From: Microcaldota archaeon
GTDB taxonomy: Archaea; Micrarchaeota; Micrarchaeia; Burarchaeales; JAKAKT01
Assembly: GCA_026396425.1 (NCBI GenBank)
Contig: JAPLWU010000034.1
Span: 1-18,071, forward strand
Direction: 5' to 3'
Length of the DNA stretch: 18,071 bases
Shown here: one piece after another, positions 7,222 through 13,213 of the stretch
Layout: the number at the start of each line of letters is the position of its first letter
Position numbering within the stretch: the first letter of the stretch is position 1
Translations under genes and position numbers: made by a program
The notes under the pieces: model-generated
The model's input: only the letters and a program-made list of their open reading frames with translations
What the model was told of the DNA's origin: nothing
Databases searched by the model: none

Positions 7222-7308
7222 TTTCTTTCCTTTCTTTTGGTTTTCCTTAGTCCTACTTTCTACTCCGAAGTAGTTCTACTTTTTTGTTTTCTCTTTCTTT
7301 TGGTTTTC
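7222..7308 (+). terminator. T-rich double terminator after L12
   Basis: A pyrimidine run starts at the L12 stop. The 16-mer CTTTCTTTTGGTTTTC occurs twice (7230-7245 and 7293-7308). Between them a small hairpin, CTACT-CCGA-AGTAG (7260-7273), is followed by TTTTTT at about 7280-7285. T-tracts are the known archaeal intrinsic termination signal. The facing gene ends at 7321, so this separates convergent transcription. Confidence 0.7.
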
Positions 7309-7320
7309 GCTAATTCTGGA

Positions 7321-8916
7321 TTAATACTCTTTTTGCTGGCGAGCATATCGTTCGCACAGTCCTCTATACCAGTTGTCTCCTATCATACTGCAGATTGACG
7401 GGTTGTTTTTAAAGAGAGCGATCTGATAGTAGCAGTCATCTTTTGGGTTGACGGAGTAGCCTTCTTTTTGTATGTTGTTTTGCAATCCTTCGCATGCTGA
7501 AAGATTCTGAGTCGCCACCGCAAGACAGAATTCGTGGTCGATATATTCAACCTTGTCACATAACGAGGCATCTTTCTTAATTTTTGCAACTTCGTAATAG
7601 CAGTCACTTCTTTGTTGCTTATTTTGTATATTCGCACAAAAGTCCTGACCTTCCGAATACAGCGAAAGTTCAAGGTAGCAGGCGTCTTGTGTTACCACAT
7701 TCGTTCGGTTTTTCTCAAGCGTGTCACACAAAGAAGGATTTTTGGTGGTTATCGCATAACACAATTTGGAAAAATCTGTGCCTTGTACCTTGCTGCACAG
7801 ACCAGAGTTATTTGTTTTCACTGCAACCCTTTTGTAACAAGAATCTTTTAGAGAGGAATCGTGTATTAACTCACAGAAAGATGGGTCTGGCTTCGTAAGC
7901 ACGATACGCCGATAGCACTCATCTCTAGTACTATCGCTTTTGATCTTAGCGCAAATATCCGGGTCGGGATTTGCCCTCGCGATATCTTGAAGACATGTAT
8001 CCTCTTTATCGATAACTTCCTCCCGTGGGATAAATGTTATAATCGAGGGTTGTCCCTCGAGGTATTTACATATCGATGCGTCCAACGTTTTTTTTGCGAG
8101 ATCTTCATAGCACGCATATTTAGGGCTGTCTTCTAGTAGGCCACAGCCTAAAGGAGTGTTTAGTGAAAACGCTATGAATCTTCCTATGTCATATCTCAAG
8201 ACAAGAAGAGCCAAAATTCCGATAATCAGCAGGAAGGCTCCGAGTATCACCTTCTCATTCTTTGAGAGACTAAGCCCCCTTTTTCTTATACGTAACCATA
8301 ACAGCCCCGAAACCCCCACAAGAAGTGCCGCGGGGGACAACGCAGCCAGAGGTGTTAGGGGGAGGTATATCAAATGCGAAAGCGGGGGCATGTCCTCAAA
8401 ATAAATTGAATCCACGAGAGCCAGGGAAACAGATGAAACCAATGAAAAAACAATAAGCAGTATACAAGCGAGTCTCGTCTTCTCGCTTTTTCTAAATGCG
8501 AACCAAGTTATCAAAATGGCTAGGACAAGCGGGAACGTTGTTAAAAGAATGGCAATCCAGGCGTTTGAGAGATATACTAAAACGGAGTTTAAAGAGATTG
8601 TTCTCTCTTTGCTTAGAGTAGTAGTCTCGTAATCAGGGTAATCGGTACAATCCGATTTTCCAGACTCAGACACCCAATCATCTGATAAGACAAACGGACT
8701 GTTGCCCGTTCTAACAACCGATGACCAGAAACAGGATGTTTCTGCCGCAACAGGAATATCACCATATGGACCAAGGTAAAAGTTTTCAGAAGCCATACAC
8801 TTCTTGGAAATATGGTTTACTAAGATGCAAGGCTCCGGAGGTGGACCTATTGAAGAATATACGGCTGGTGAAATGAGAATGATAACAAACAAGCACAAAG
8901 CCGCATTTTTTCTCAT
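7321..8916 (-). CDS. Membrane protein with ten Cys-pair repeats
   Basis: 531 residues from ATG 8916. Residues 1-22 form a signal peptide or first membrane helix (MRKN then ALCLFVIILISPAVYSS). An outer segment of about 90 residues with several Cys follows, then four hydrophobic helices (around VLVYLSNAWIAILLTTFPLV, ACILLIVFSLVSSVSLALV, LAALSPAALLVGVSGLLWL and VILGAFLLIIGILALLVL). The C-terminal half is ten tandem units of the form C-x-x-I/L ... C-Y-x-x-I/V-A ... D-x-S-I, two Cys each (first C in CGLLED, last in CSMIGD). Cys pairing or metal binding outside the membrane is inferred. The gene is visibly AT-richer than its neighbours and stands alone, facing L12. A TTG at 8931 is in frame, but the TATA box at 8944-8951 would start transcription after it. 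Function unknown. Confidence 0.85.
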   Translation of the reverse strand: MRKNAALCLFVIILISPAVYSSIGPPPEPCILVNHISKKCMASENFYLGPYGDIPVAAETSCFWSSVVRTGNSPFVLSDDWVSESGKSDCTDYPDYETTTLSKERTISLNSVLVYLSNAWIAILLTTFPLVLAILITWFAFRKSEKTRLACILLIVFSLVSSVSLALVDSIYFEDMPPLSHLIYLPLTPLAALSPAALLVGVSGLLWLRIRKRGLSLSKNEKVILGAFLLIIGILALLVLRYDIGRFIAFSLNTPLGCGLLEDSPKYACYEDLAKKTLDASICKYLEGQPSIITFIPREEVIDKEDTCLQDIARANPDPDICAKIKSDSTRDECYRRIVLTKPDPSFCELIHDSSLKDSCYKRVAVKTNNSGLCSKVQGTDFSKLCYAITTKNPSLCDTLEKNRTNVVTQDACYLELSLYSEGQDFCANIQNKQQRSDCYYEVAKIKKDASLCDKVEYIDHEFCLAVATQNLSACEGLQNNIQKEGYSVNPKDDCYYQIALFKNNPSICSMIGDNWYRGLCERYARQQKEY

Positions 8917-8943
8917 TCTTCCACAAAGCAATACTCCCCCCGG

Positions 8944-8951
8944 TTTTTAAA
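8944..8951 (-). promoter_or_regulatory. TATA box for the Cys-repeat membrane protein
   Basis: On the minus strand TTTAAAAA lies about 30 nt before ATG 8916, implying a leaderless or very short-leader transcript and supporting that start codon over the upstream TTG at 8931. Confidence 0.5.
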
Positions 8952-9001
8952 TCTACTGTGCTGACCCCCGTTTGAGTTGTGCACATAAAATTTTGCAATT
9001 C

Positions 9002-9018
9002 GAACTCGTTTCGAGTTC
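9002..9018. repeat. 17-bp perfect dyad GAACTCG-TTT-CGAGTTC
   Basis: Arms GAACTCG (9002-9008) and CGAGTTC (9012-9018). It lies about 50 bp upstream of the TATA box of the minus-strand membrane protein, in AT-rich sequence without genes. Could be an operator or a small hairpin; nothing else in 8952-9110 is recognisable. Confidence 0.5.
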
Positions 9019-9112
9019 TTAAAAAACAGCAAAAAACTTTTTCGCAGTTCGCAGGTAAATTCATGTCTTCTAATTTTCTGTTTTTCCCTTCCCTAATTCC
9101 GATTAATATTTT

Positions 9113-9142
9113 TAAAAAGAAGAAGAGGGGGCTTTCGCCCCC
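9113..9142 (-). terminator. Intrinsic-type terminator with GAAA tetraloop
   Basis: Minus strand reads GGGGGC-GAAA-GCCCCC (9142 to 9127) followed by TCTTCTTCTTTTT. A stable stem with a GNRA loop and U-rich tail, bacterial in form, ends the transcript that carries the 58-codon ORF and its 3' hairpins. Confidence 0.75.
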
Positions 9143-9190
9143 GGATGGTCTTTTGGTGGTTCGGCCACTTTTGCCGCTGGAAGTAAGGCG

Positions 9191-9250
9191 TTCAATAACT
9201 CGGGCCTGAAACAAGAGCGAGGCGTTTACTCATGCGCCCGAGTTATTGAA
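9191..9250 (-). repeat. 15-bp inverted repeat / hairpin in the 3' region of the 58-codon ORF
   Basis: TTCAATAACTCGGGC (9191-9205) and GCCCGAGTTATTGAA (9236-9250) are perfect complements around a 30-nt loop. The stem begins 5 nt after the stop codon of the minus-strand ORF 9256-9432. A second small hairpin GTGG-CCGAA-CCAC (9168-9156, minus sense) and the terminator follow. A structured 3' UTR or a separate small RNA is likely; it matches no RNA family I recognise. Confidence 0.75.
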
Positions 9251-9255
9251 TCAAT

Positions 9256-9432
9256 CTACCAGCACACGCTTTCAATAGGAAGAATTACCGGGCTCGCCCC
9301 TGTGATTTCGCTCACGTTGAGCAGGCTCCTCCCGCCAACGTTCGATAAACTGGCTGAAACGTTGAATTTTTCAAGAGTCGTCAGAATCGAGCGTATCTCC
9401 TTCATGTTCATCCCGGTCACATCCATCCTCAT
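9256..9432 (-). CDS. 58-residue orphan protein in a structured transcript
   Basis: ATG 9432 has GAGGTG six nt upstream, which fixes the start. The sequence begins MRMDVTGMNMKEIRSILTTL, has a short amphipathic helix and a Ser/Gly/Asn middle (SNVGGRSLLNVSE), and ends PVILPIESVCW. There is no signal peptide or membrane segment, and one Cys. The frame continues open upstream but without a start signal. The gene sits inside a unit with its own TATA box (9553-9562), a 9-bp hairpin in the leader (9490-9512) and strong hairpins downstream. I do not recognise the family; the good ribosome binding site is the main evidence that it is translated. Confidence 0.6.
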   Translation of the reverse strand: MRMDVTGMNMKEIRSILTTLEKFNVSASLSNVGGRSLLNVSEITGASPVILPIESVCW

Positions 9433-9489
9433 ATAAACACCTCGTTCGCGTTCTTCGGTTTTTTCGCGTCGATTCGAAATGAATTTTGT

Positions 9490-9512
9490 GCGGGCAGGTT
9501 TTTCCTGCCCGC
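9490..9512 (-). promoter_or_regulatory. Perfect 9-bp leader hairpin before the 58-codon ORF
   Basis: GCGGGCAGG (9490-9498) and CCTGCCCGC (9504-9512) enclose a 5-nt loop (AAAAA in the minus sense). It lies about 58 nt before the ORF start, within the predicted leader. It is not followed by a T-run in the minus sense, so it is not a terminator for that direction. Regulatory role inferred. Confidence 0.6.
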
Positions 9513-9552
9513 CTCCTCCTATACAGAGGAGTGAGAGAACTCCGCTCCGGGG

Positions 9553-9562
9553 CTTTATAAAC
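9553..9562 (-). promoter_or_regulatory. TATA box for the 58-codon transcript
   Basis: Minus strand GGTTTATAAAGCC in otherwise GC-rich surroundings. Transcription would begin near 9530, giving a leader of roughly 100 nt that contains the 9490-9512 hairpin. Confidence 0.55.
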
Positions 9563-9662
9563 CGGGCGAGAGGGGGCAGCTTTCCACTAAACTCCGGCAT
9601 TCTACCCACGTTCTCCCTAAATTTCTGGCTTTTTTCGAATTTCTTCCAGATTTTTGATACAT

Positions 9663-9671
9663 ATGTTTAAA
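9663..9671 (+). promoter_or_regulatory. TATA box for the tail-anchored orphan
   Basis: ATGTTTAAATAG lies in an AT-rich stretch. Transcription would start near 9695, leaving a short leader with AAAGGAGG (9711-9718) before ATG 9723. Confidence 0.5.
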
Positions 9672-9722
9672 TAGTCCCGCTCCGCAATTAATGACAGGGG
9701 GTTAGCTATGAAAGGAGGCGAA

Positions 9723-10220
9723 ATGAAAACAGTCGAGCGAATAGCCGAAGGTCAGGCGTTTGTTAGGGATTACCATCGAGGTAAGCCCGACTTCCATCAT
9801 GCAAAAGGAGTCATCGAAAGGTTCCCCGAGATAAAGCTTGACATAGCGCGTTTCCAGCCTACTGGACTCAGCGAAGTATCAATCGGCAGCAAGATTCTGC
9901 AATGGCCGAAGAGCACGGTTCAGGACGCGAAACCTTTCGTAAAGGCTCACGGCGTTATTGAGACGGAGGCGCCCAGAAAAGTAGTCGAGGTCTTTGCGCA
10001 TGCGAAACCTCCTACGGAGGCCATAACTGCAGCTCCAGCAAAAGCCGTGACTCCGAAGGCAACGTTCGTTACAACTTACCCAAAACTCGTAACTCCAATC
10101 GCAAATGCAGCGGCTACAATAGTAAAAGCGGTAACTGCGGCCATCCCACTAATCTTCTCGCTTCTCGCGCTAAGGATAATGTGGGATGCGGTCAAGCCCA
10201 GGCCGCCTAGATTTGCCTAA
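9723..10220 (+). CDS. Orphan protein with one C-terminal membrane helix
   Basis: 165 residues from ATG 9723, chosen because AAAGGAGG ends 4 nt before it; an ATG at 9708 would add MKGGE but would make the ribosome binding site coding. The N-terminal two thirds is soluble and mixed in charge. An Ala/Pro/Thr-rich linker (EAITAAPAKAVTPKATF) leads to one hydrophobic helix near residues 135-155 (ATIVKAVTAAIPLIFSLLAL), followed by a basic tail KPRPPRFA. That is a tail-anchored layout. There is no known domain and no Cys. Its stop codon overlaps that of the convergent gene 10217-10600. Function unknown. Confidence 0.7.
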   Translation: MKTVERIAEGQAFVRDYHRGKPDFHHAKGVIERFPEIKLDIARFQPTGLSEVSIGSKILQWPKSTVQDAKPFVKAHGVIETEAPRKVVEVFAHAKPPTEAITAAPAKAVTPKATFVTTYPKLVTPIANAAATIVKAVTAAIPLIFSLLALRIMWDAVKPRPPRFA

Positions 10221-10600
10221 TCCGGGCCTGAACTCTCGATGCTCGTGACAATCCACTCGAGCTTGTCGAACCCGCCCTTAGTTTTTTTGAACTTCTTTAC
10301 CTCGCCGTTCTTCAGAGTAAGCTCAAATATTTCCTCGTTGTCGGCGAGCAGGATGTCGCCTTCGAGCTTCCCGTTCTTCAATGACATCTTGCTCGAATCA
10401 ATGCGAACCTCGGACGGCCTCATTTTCTTAAGGTCAACCTCCCTCTCGATGTCGGCCATTATTTTCGTGGCCTTCTTGTAGGCCGGAGTTCCCTTGCCAA
10501 CCCTCCCCCTCAAATCAACCAGCGAATCGTAAGTCTGGAAAAGGTGCTGGCCGAGGATTTCGGCAATCCTTTCTTTCTGGGCTTTTGGAATCTCGCTCAT
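10217..10600 (-). CDS. Orphan 127-residue protein, last gene of the Nop5-like operon
   Basis: Begins MSEIPKAQKERIAEILGQHL. The first about 60 residues are predicted helical (QKERIAEILGQHLFQTYDSL, KKATKIMADIEREVDL); the rest looks like beta strands with repeated xLKNGxx turns (SLKNGKLEGD, TLKNGEVKKF). There is no catalytic motif, membrane segment or Cys. The start overlaps the upstream 74-codon gene by 4 nt (ATGA), so translation is probably coupled. It ends tail-to-tail with the plus-strand gene, the stop codons overlapping. I cannot assign a function. Confidence 0.75.
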   Translation of the reverse strand: MSEIPKAQKERIAEILGQHLFQTYDSLVDLRGRVGKGTPAYKKATKIMADIEREVDLKKMRPSEVRIDSSKMSLKNGKLEGDILLADNEEIFELTLKNGEVKKFKKTKGGFDKLEWIVTSIESSGPD

Positions 10601-10821
10601 GCTTCCACCCCTTCTCTTGCCATCCTTAGCAATGTAATCTTCATTTCAACCTTTTCCGCATAATCGGCTATAAGCAAGCCGGCTACTATCTCATTAATGG
10701 TCCTCGCATGCAACAGCTTCGGGACGGTTCCTTTTTCAACAGTCTTCTTGGTTTCTGCCGCTTCCGTCACAACGGAAAGCTTCCTTGCCTCAGTCGATTT
10801 CATCACTGATTGCGTTGCCAT
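10597..10821 (-). CDS. Orphan 74-residue protein
   Basis: Begins MATQSVMKSTEARKLSVV. A flexible Thr/Lys/Glu-rich N-terminal half is followed by about 35 residues predicted as amphipathic helix (INEIVAGLLIADYAEKVEMK). AGGTGAT before the start overlaps the TAG stop of the metallophosphoesterase gene, and its own stop overlaps the next gene by 4 nt. The tight packing with both neighbours argues that it is expressed. Not recognised; a small partner or adaptor for the next gene product is possible. Confidence 0.7.
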   Translation of the reverse strand: MATQSVMKSTEARKLSVVTEAAETKKTVEKGTVPKLLHARTINEIVAGLLIADYAEKVEMKITLLRMAREGVEA

Positions 10822-10829
10822 AAAATCAC

Positions 10830-11468
10830 CTACAAGTTAATCAATTCAGCATGAACCTTCCCCTTCTCGAACTCGACAACCGCGGCCCTCAGGTTTTTCG
10901 CGGCCCCGACGCTCACAACCACCGTTTCTTTTATGTTGTCGATTCCCTCGACTTCGTGCACGTGGCCGCAAAGCGCGAGAAGCGGCCTTCCCTTTTCGAT
11001 TGCCTTGCGAATCTCGCGCGAGCCCATGTGCTCGCCGTCCATCTCGTCGAATTTCACATACGGAGGCGCGTGAGTCAGCAGAATAGTATTTTTGTTTATC
11101 TTCGCCTTGGCCAATCCCTTCCTGATTTCATCCTCGCTGAACTGGAGCGGCGAGGAAAAGGGCATGATGTTGCTCCCGCCGAACCCGGCGAACTTGAAGC
11201 CCTTGTAAACCTTGCTGCTGGCGTGCACGCTAACTCTCTTTTTCTCGAGGAATTTCGCCACTTCGGGCGTGTCCATGTTCCCGGGTACTGCGAAAATTTT
11301 GGCCTTCGGGAGCGCCATGAGCAAATCCTCGGCGAAAGAAACAGGCCCCTCGTGGGTGATATCTCCAAGGATGAAAATGCAGTCGAACCCGCCCTTCTCG
11401 AACGCGTCTGTGGCCCTCTCCCTTGCCTGCTCCTCGGCATGTATGTCGGAAAGCACGAGGGCCCGCAT
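10830..11468 (-). CDS. Calcineurin-like metallophosphoesterase
   Basis: Di-metal phosphoesterase of the YfcE/MJ0936-like superfamily, 212 residues. All the metal-binding motifs are present: D8-x-H10 (SDIHAEE), G35-D36-x-x-H39 (GDITHEG), G63-N64-M-D66, H133 (LLTHAPP) and G168-H169-V-H171. The substrate cannot be told from sequence; relatives hydrolyse phosphodiesters or nucleotides. ATG 11468 directly follows the stop of the Nop5-like gene (TAAATG), so the two are co-transcribed and probably coupled. Pairing with a Nop-domain protein hints at RNA-related work, but this is inference from position only. Confidence 0.92.
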   Translation of the reverse strand: MRALVLSDIHAEEQARERATDAFEKGGFDCIFILGDITHEGPVSFAEDLLMALPKAKIFAVPGNMDTPEVAKFLEKKRVSVHASSKVYKGFKFAGFGGSNIMPFSSPLQFSEDEIRKGLAKAKINKNTILLTHAPPYVKFDEMDGEHMGSREIRKAIEKGRPLLALCGHVHEVEGIDNIKETVVVSVGAAKNLRAAVVEFEKGKVHAELINL

Positions 11469-12236
11469 TTAACCAATCTCCTTCAATCTCCTGTCCAAAT
11501 CCTCCTTCAATTTAGGAGCGATGAAACGCCCGGTGTAAGCATCCGCCTTGACCGCAATCGCTATTTTCCCCGCAATCGCCCTCGCAATCTTGCCCCTTTT
11601 GTTTTTGGGCGCCATGCTGATTGCCGGATGCTGGAATATGAGACCGTGCTTCGGCGGCTTGGTTTTCTTCTTGAGGTGCTTGAACAGCGCCTTCTCCGCA
11701 CCGAGAACCTGGACGGTGCTCGCAGGCATCGTAGCCAGCCTGTGGAGCGAGCCGGCCTTCGCGACCAGCCGGGCCGCAAGCTTCGGTGAAACAAGATATG
11801 ACAAATTGGGGCAAATCTCCTGGCCGAGCTTCTCCATGTAAGCTTCCATCTCAATCCTCAAATCATAAAGCTCGTTGAGTTTTCTGGCGAAGGTCTTCAT
11901 CATCTCGACGTCTTCGGGCGCGACCTCGGCGCCCATGCTCCTCTTCGCCCTCTCCGCAATCTCATTGGCCTTCTTCTCGCCCACAATCTCCGATAGTGCG
12001 GCAACGTCAACGTTCTCGCGGTCCAGAATTTCGACCGCCTTGCAGAATTTGTCCGGCTCGGAAATCCTGACCTCGGGGAAATAAACCCAGTACCATTCGG
12101 TCAGCCTTTCGAGAAGCAGGTTCGCGGCCTTGTTGCCGTCGTCGATGCTCCCCACGACGTGAGTGAGAAGGGCATCCCTCTTCGACATTGCCTTCTTCAC
12201 GCCTTCCCTCGCCCTTGCCAGAAAATCCTGTTCCAT
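11469..12236 (-). CDS. Nop5/Prp31-type NOP-domain protein lacking the N-terminal domain
   Basis: Archaeal Nop5 is the scaffold of box C/D methylation RNPs, binding L7Ae, guide RNA and fibrillarin. This protein (255 residues from ATG 12236) has the central coiled coil (KRDALLTHVVGSIDDGNK, residues about 19-130) and a full NOP domain (about 140-245) with the signature GAEKALFKHLKKKTKPPKHG, IFQHP and RGKIARAIAGKIAIAVKADA. The roughly 110-120-residue N-terminal domain that binds fibrillarin in standard Nop5 is absent, as is the long basic tail. An ATG at 12278 would add 14 residues, but TATA-like sequence (12257-12268) lies inside that extension, so the downstream start is preferred. It heads the operon with the metallophosphoesterase. 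It could be the only Nop5 of a reduced genome or a paralogue. Confidence 0.88.
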   Translation of the reverse strand: MEQDFLARAREGVKKAMSKRDALLTHVVGSIDDGNKAANLLLERLTEWYWVYFPEVRISEPDKFCKAVEILDRENVDVAALSEIVGEKKANEIAERAKRSMGAEVAPEDVEMMKTFARKLNELYDLRIEMEAYMEKLGQEICPNLSYLVSPKLAARLVAKAGSLHRLATMPASTVQVLGAEKALFKHLKKKTKPPKHGLIFQHPAISMAPKNKRGKIARAIAGKIAIAVKADAYTGRFIAPKLKEDLDRRLKEIG

Positions 12237-12256
12237 GCTTTCTCTTTTAGCATCCC

Positions 12257-12303
12257 AATTTAAATAAAGGTTTGCCATGCGCCAGAGGCGGTCGTTTTAT
12301 ATA
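12257..12303. promoter_or_regulatory. Divergent promoter region with two TATA boxes
   Basis: TTTTATATA (12295-12303) lies about 28 nt before ATG 12328 of the plus-strand gene (leaderless) and can also read as TATATAAAA for the minus strand. A second minus-strand box, TTTATTTAAATT (12268-12257), is about 26 nt before ATG 12236 of the Nop5-like gene. Confidence 0.6.
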
Positions 12304-12327
12304 CTTCAAAAGCCAAATAACAAGCGC

Positions 12328-13137
12328 ATGAGAAAACCTCTTTTCGGTAAGGATGCCAAAACCGGCCCGGCGCCCGATAGCCTCGGCAGCGGGTTCTTCC
12401 ACCGCCTCGAAGGGCGCAGAGGCTCGAAAAATGTAGGACACAGAGACTCGGAAAAGGTTCTTGGCGAGCCGGAGTTCGTCGAACTTCTGAAAACAAAATT
12501 CGAACGAGCAAAAGAACGTGCGAAACCCCTCTTCAAAAGCCCCAAAGAGCAACCGAAAGAAGAGATCTCCCCAGTCTTTCTATTCGAAAAACTCAAGGAA
12601 AAAAACGAAAACTTCAGCCCCGATTTGCGTACCGAGGACCTTGCTGTTTCACTCGTGAAAATCGCAAAAGTCCTTTCAGACTCGCCAGATCAAACATGGG
12701 ATTCCATGTGCGTCCTTGATCTCTTTGCGTCCCCAAAGTTTCATCCAGAAACAATGATGACAACCGTTGCAAGGATAGCCTCAAACTCACCTGCAGCTTA
12801 TTTCTCATTCGACATTATGGGATTCGAGGCGCTCATCTCAAACTCGAACTTCAATCGAGAAACAATGATGGATACGGTCGAGCTCATAGTCGTAAATATA
12901 ACCACGTGCATGGGATTCGCATTCGATGCCTTCTCCGCGTTCATCAAAAAAGCAGATACGCAAGACGATCTGAGGCGTTTCGATAAGATTGTCGAAGGCA
13001 TAACTCCCCTTCAAAACAGGGCTGTTTTTTTCGAGGCACTCCAGAAATATTTCGAAGGCCCAGACTTTAAAAAAGAAACGATGTTAGAGGACGCGAGCCG
13101 AATAATATCAAAAACTCTCGCCGAGCAAGGGCGTTAG
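12328..13137 (+). CDS. Orphan protein of about five 36-37-residue helical repeats
   Basis: 269 residues from ATG 12328 (MRKPLFGKDAK), the first start after a TATA box 28 nt upstream. Residues 1-80 are basic and probably disordered (Gly, Pro, Lys, Arg). From about residue 96 a unit recurs every 36-37 residues: FSPDLRTEDL, FHPETMMTTVARIAS (F138), FNRETMMDTVELIVV (F175), a degenerate ADTQDDLRRFDKIVEG, and FKKETMLEDASRIIS (F247). Each pairs with a preceding hydrophobic helix (FEALI, FSAFI, FFEALQ). The pattern resembles alpha-solenoids (HEAT/TPR class), but I do not recognise the family. No enzyme motif, signal peptide or membrane helix. Binding or scaffold function is inferred from the fold type only. 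Confidence 0.75.
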   Translation: MRKPLFGKDAKTGPAPDSLGSGFFHRLEGRRGSKNVGHRDSEKVLGEPEFVELLKTKFERAKERAKPLFKSPKEQPKEEISPVFLFEKLKEKNENFSPDLRTEDLAVSLVKIAKVLSDSPDQTWDSMCVLDLFASPKFHPETMMTTVARIASNSPAAYFSFDIMGFEALISNSNFNRETMMDTVELIVVNITTCMGFAFDAFSAFIKKADTQDDLRRFDKIVEGITPLQNRAVFFEALQKYFEGPDFKKETMLEDASRIISKTLAEQGR

Positions 13138-13159
13138 AACTTCGGGTTGCTCATTTTTT

Positions 13160-13191
13160 CACCGGAAAGCCTCCCTCGTTTCATATATATA
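13160..13191 (+). promoter_or_regulatory. nurA promoter: shared 20-bp motif plus TATA box
   Basis: CACCGGAAAGCCTCCCTCGT (13160-13179) is followed by CATATATATAG (TATA about 13183-13191), 54 nt before ATG 13214. The same motif stands upstream of herA at 17244-17263 with equal spacing. A T-run (13154-13159) just before it may terminate the upstream gene. Confidence 0.75.
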
Positions 13192-13213
13192 GTTTGTCGG
13201 CCAATCCTGACTC

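Noticed and set aside
8917..9255. Small plus-strand coding frame in the 339-bp gap
   Set aside because: It has no ribosome binding site or promoter, it runs through the hairpins, and its composition is Lys/Phe/Ser-rich as expected of AT-rich non-coding DNA.
9111..9260. SRP RNA, RNase P RNA or 5S rRNA in the structured region
   Set aside because: None of the conserved sequence blocks of these RNAs could be found on either strand.
10851..11854. Plus- and minus-strand alternative frames over the metallophosphoesterase and Nop5-like genes
   Set aside because: Real motifs exist only in the annotated frames, and the alternatives lack initiation signals.
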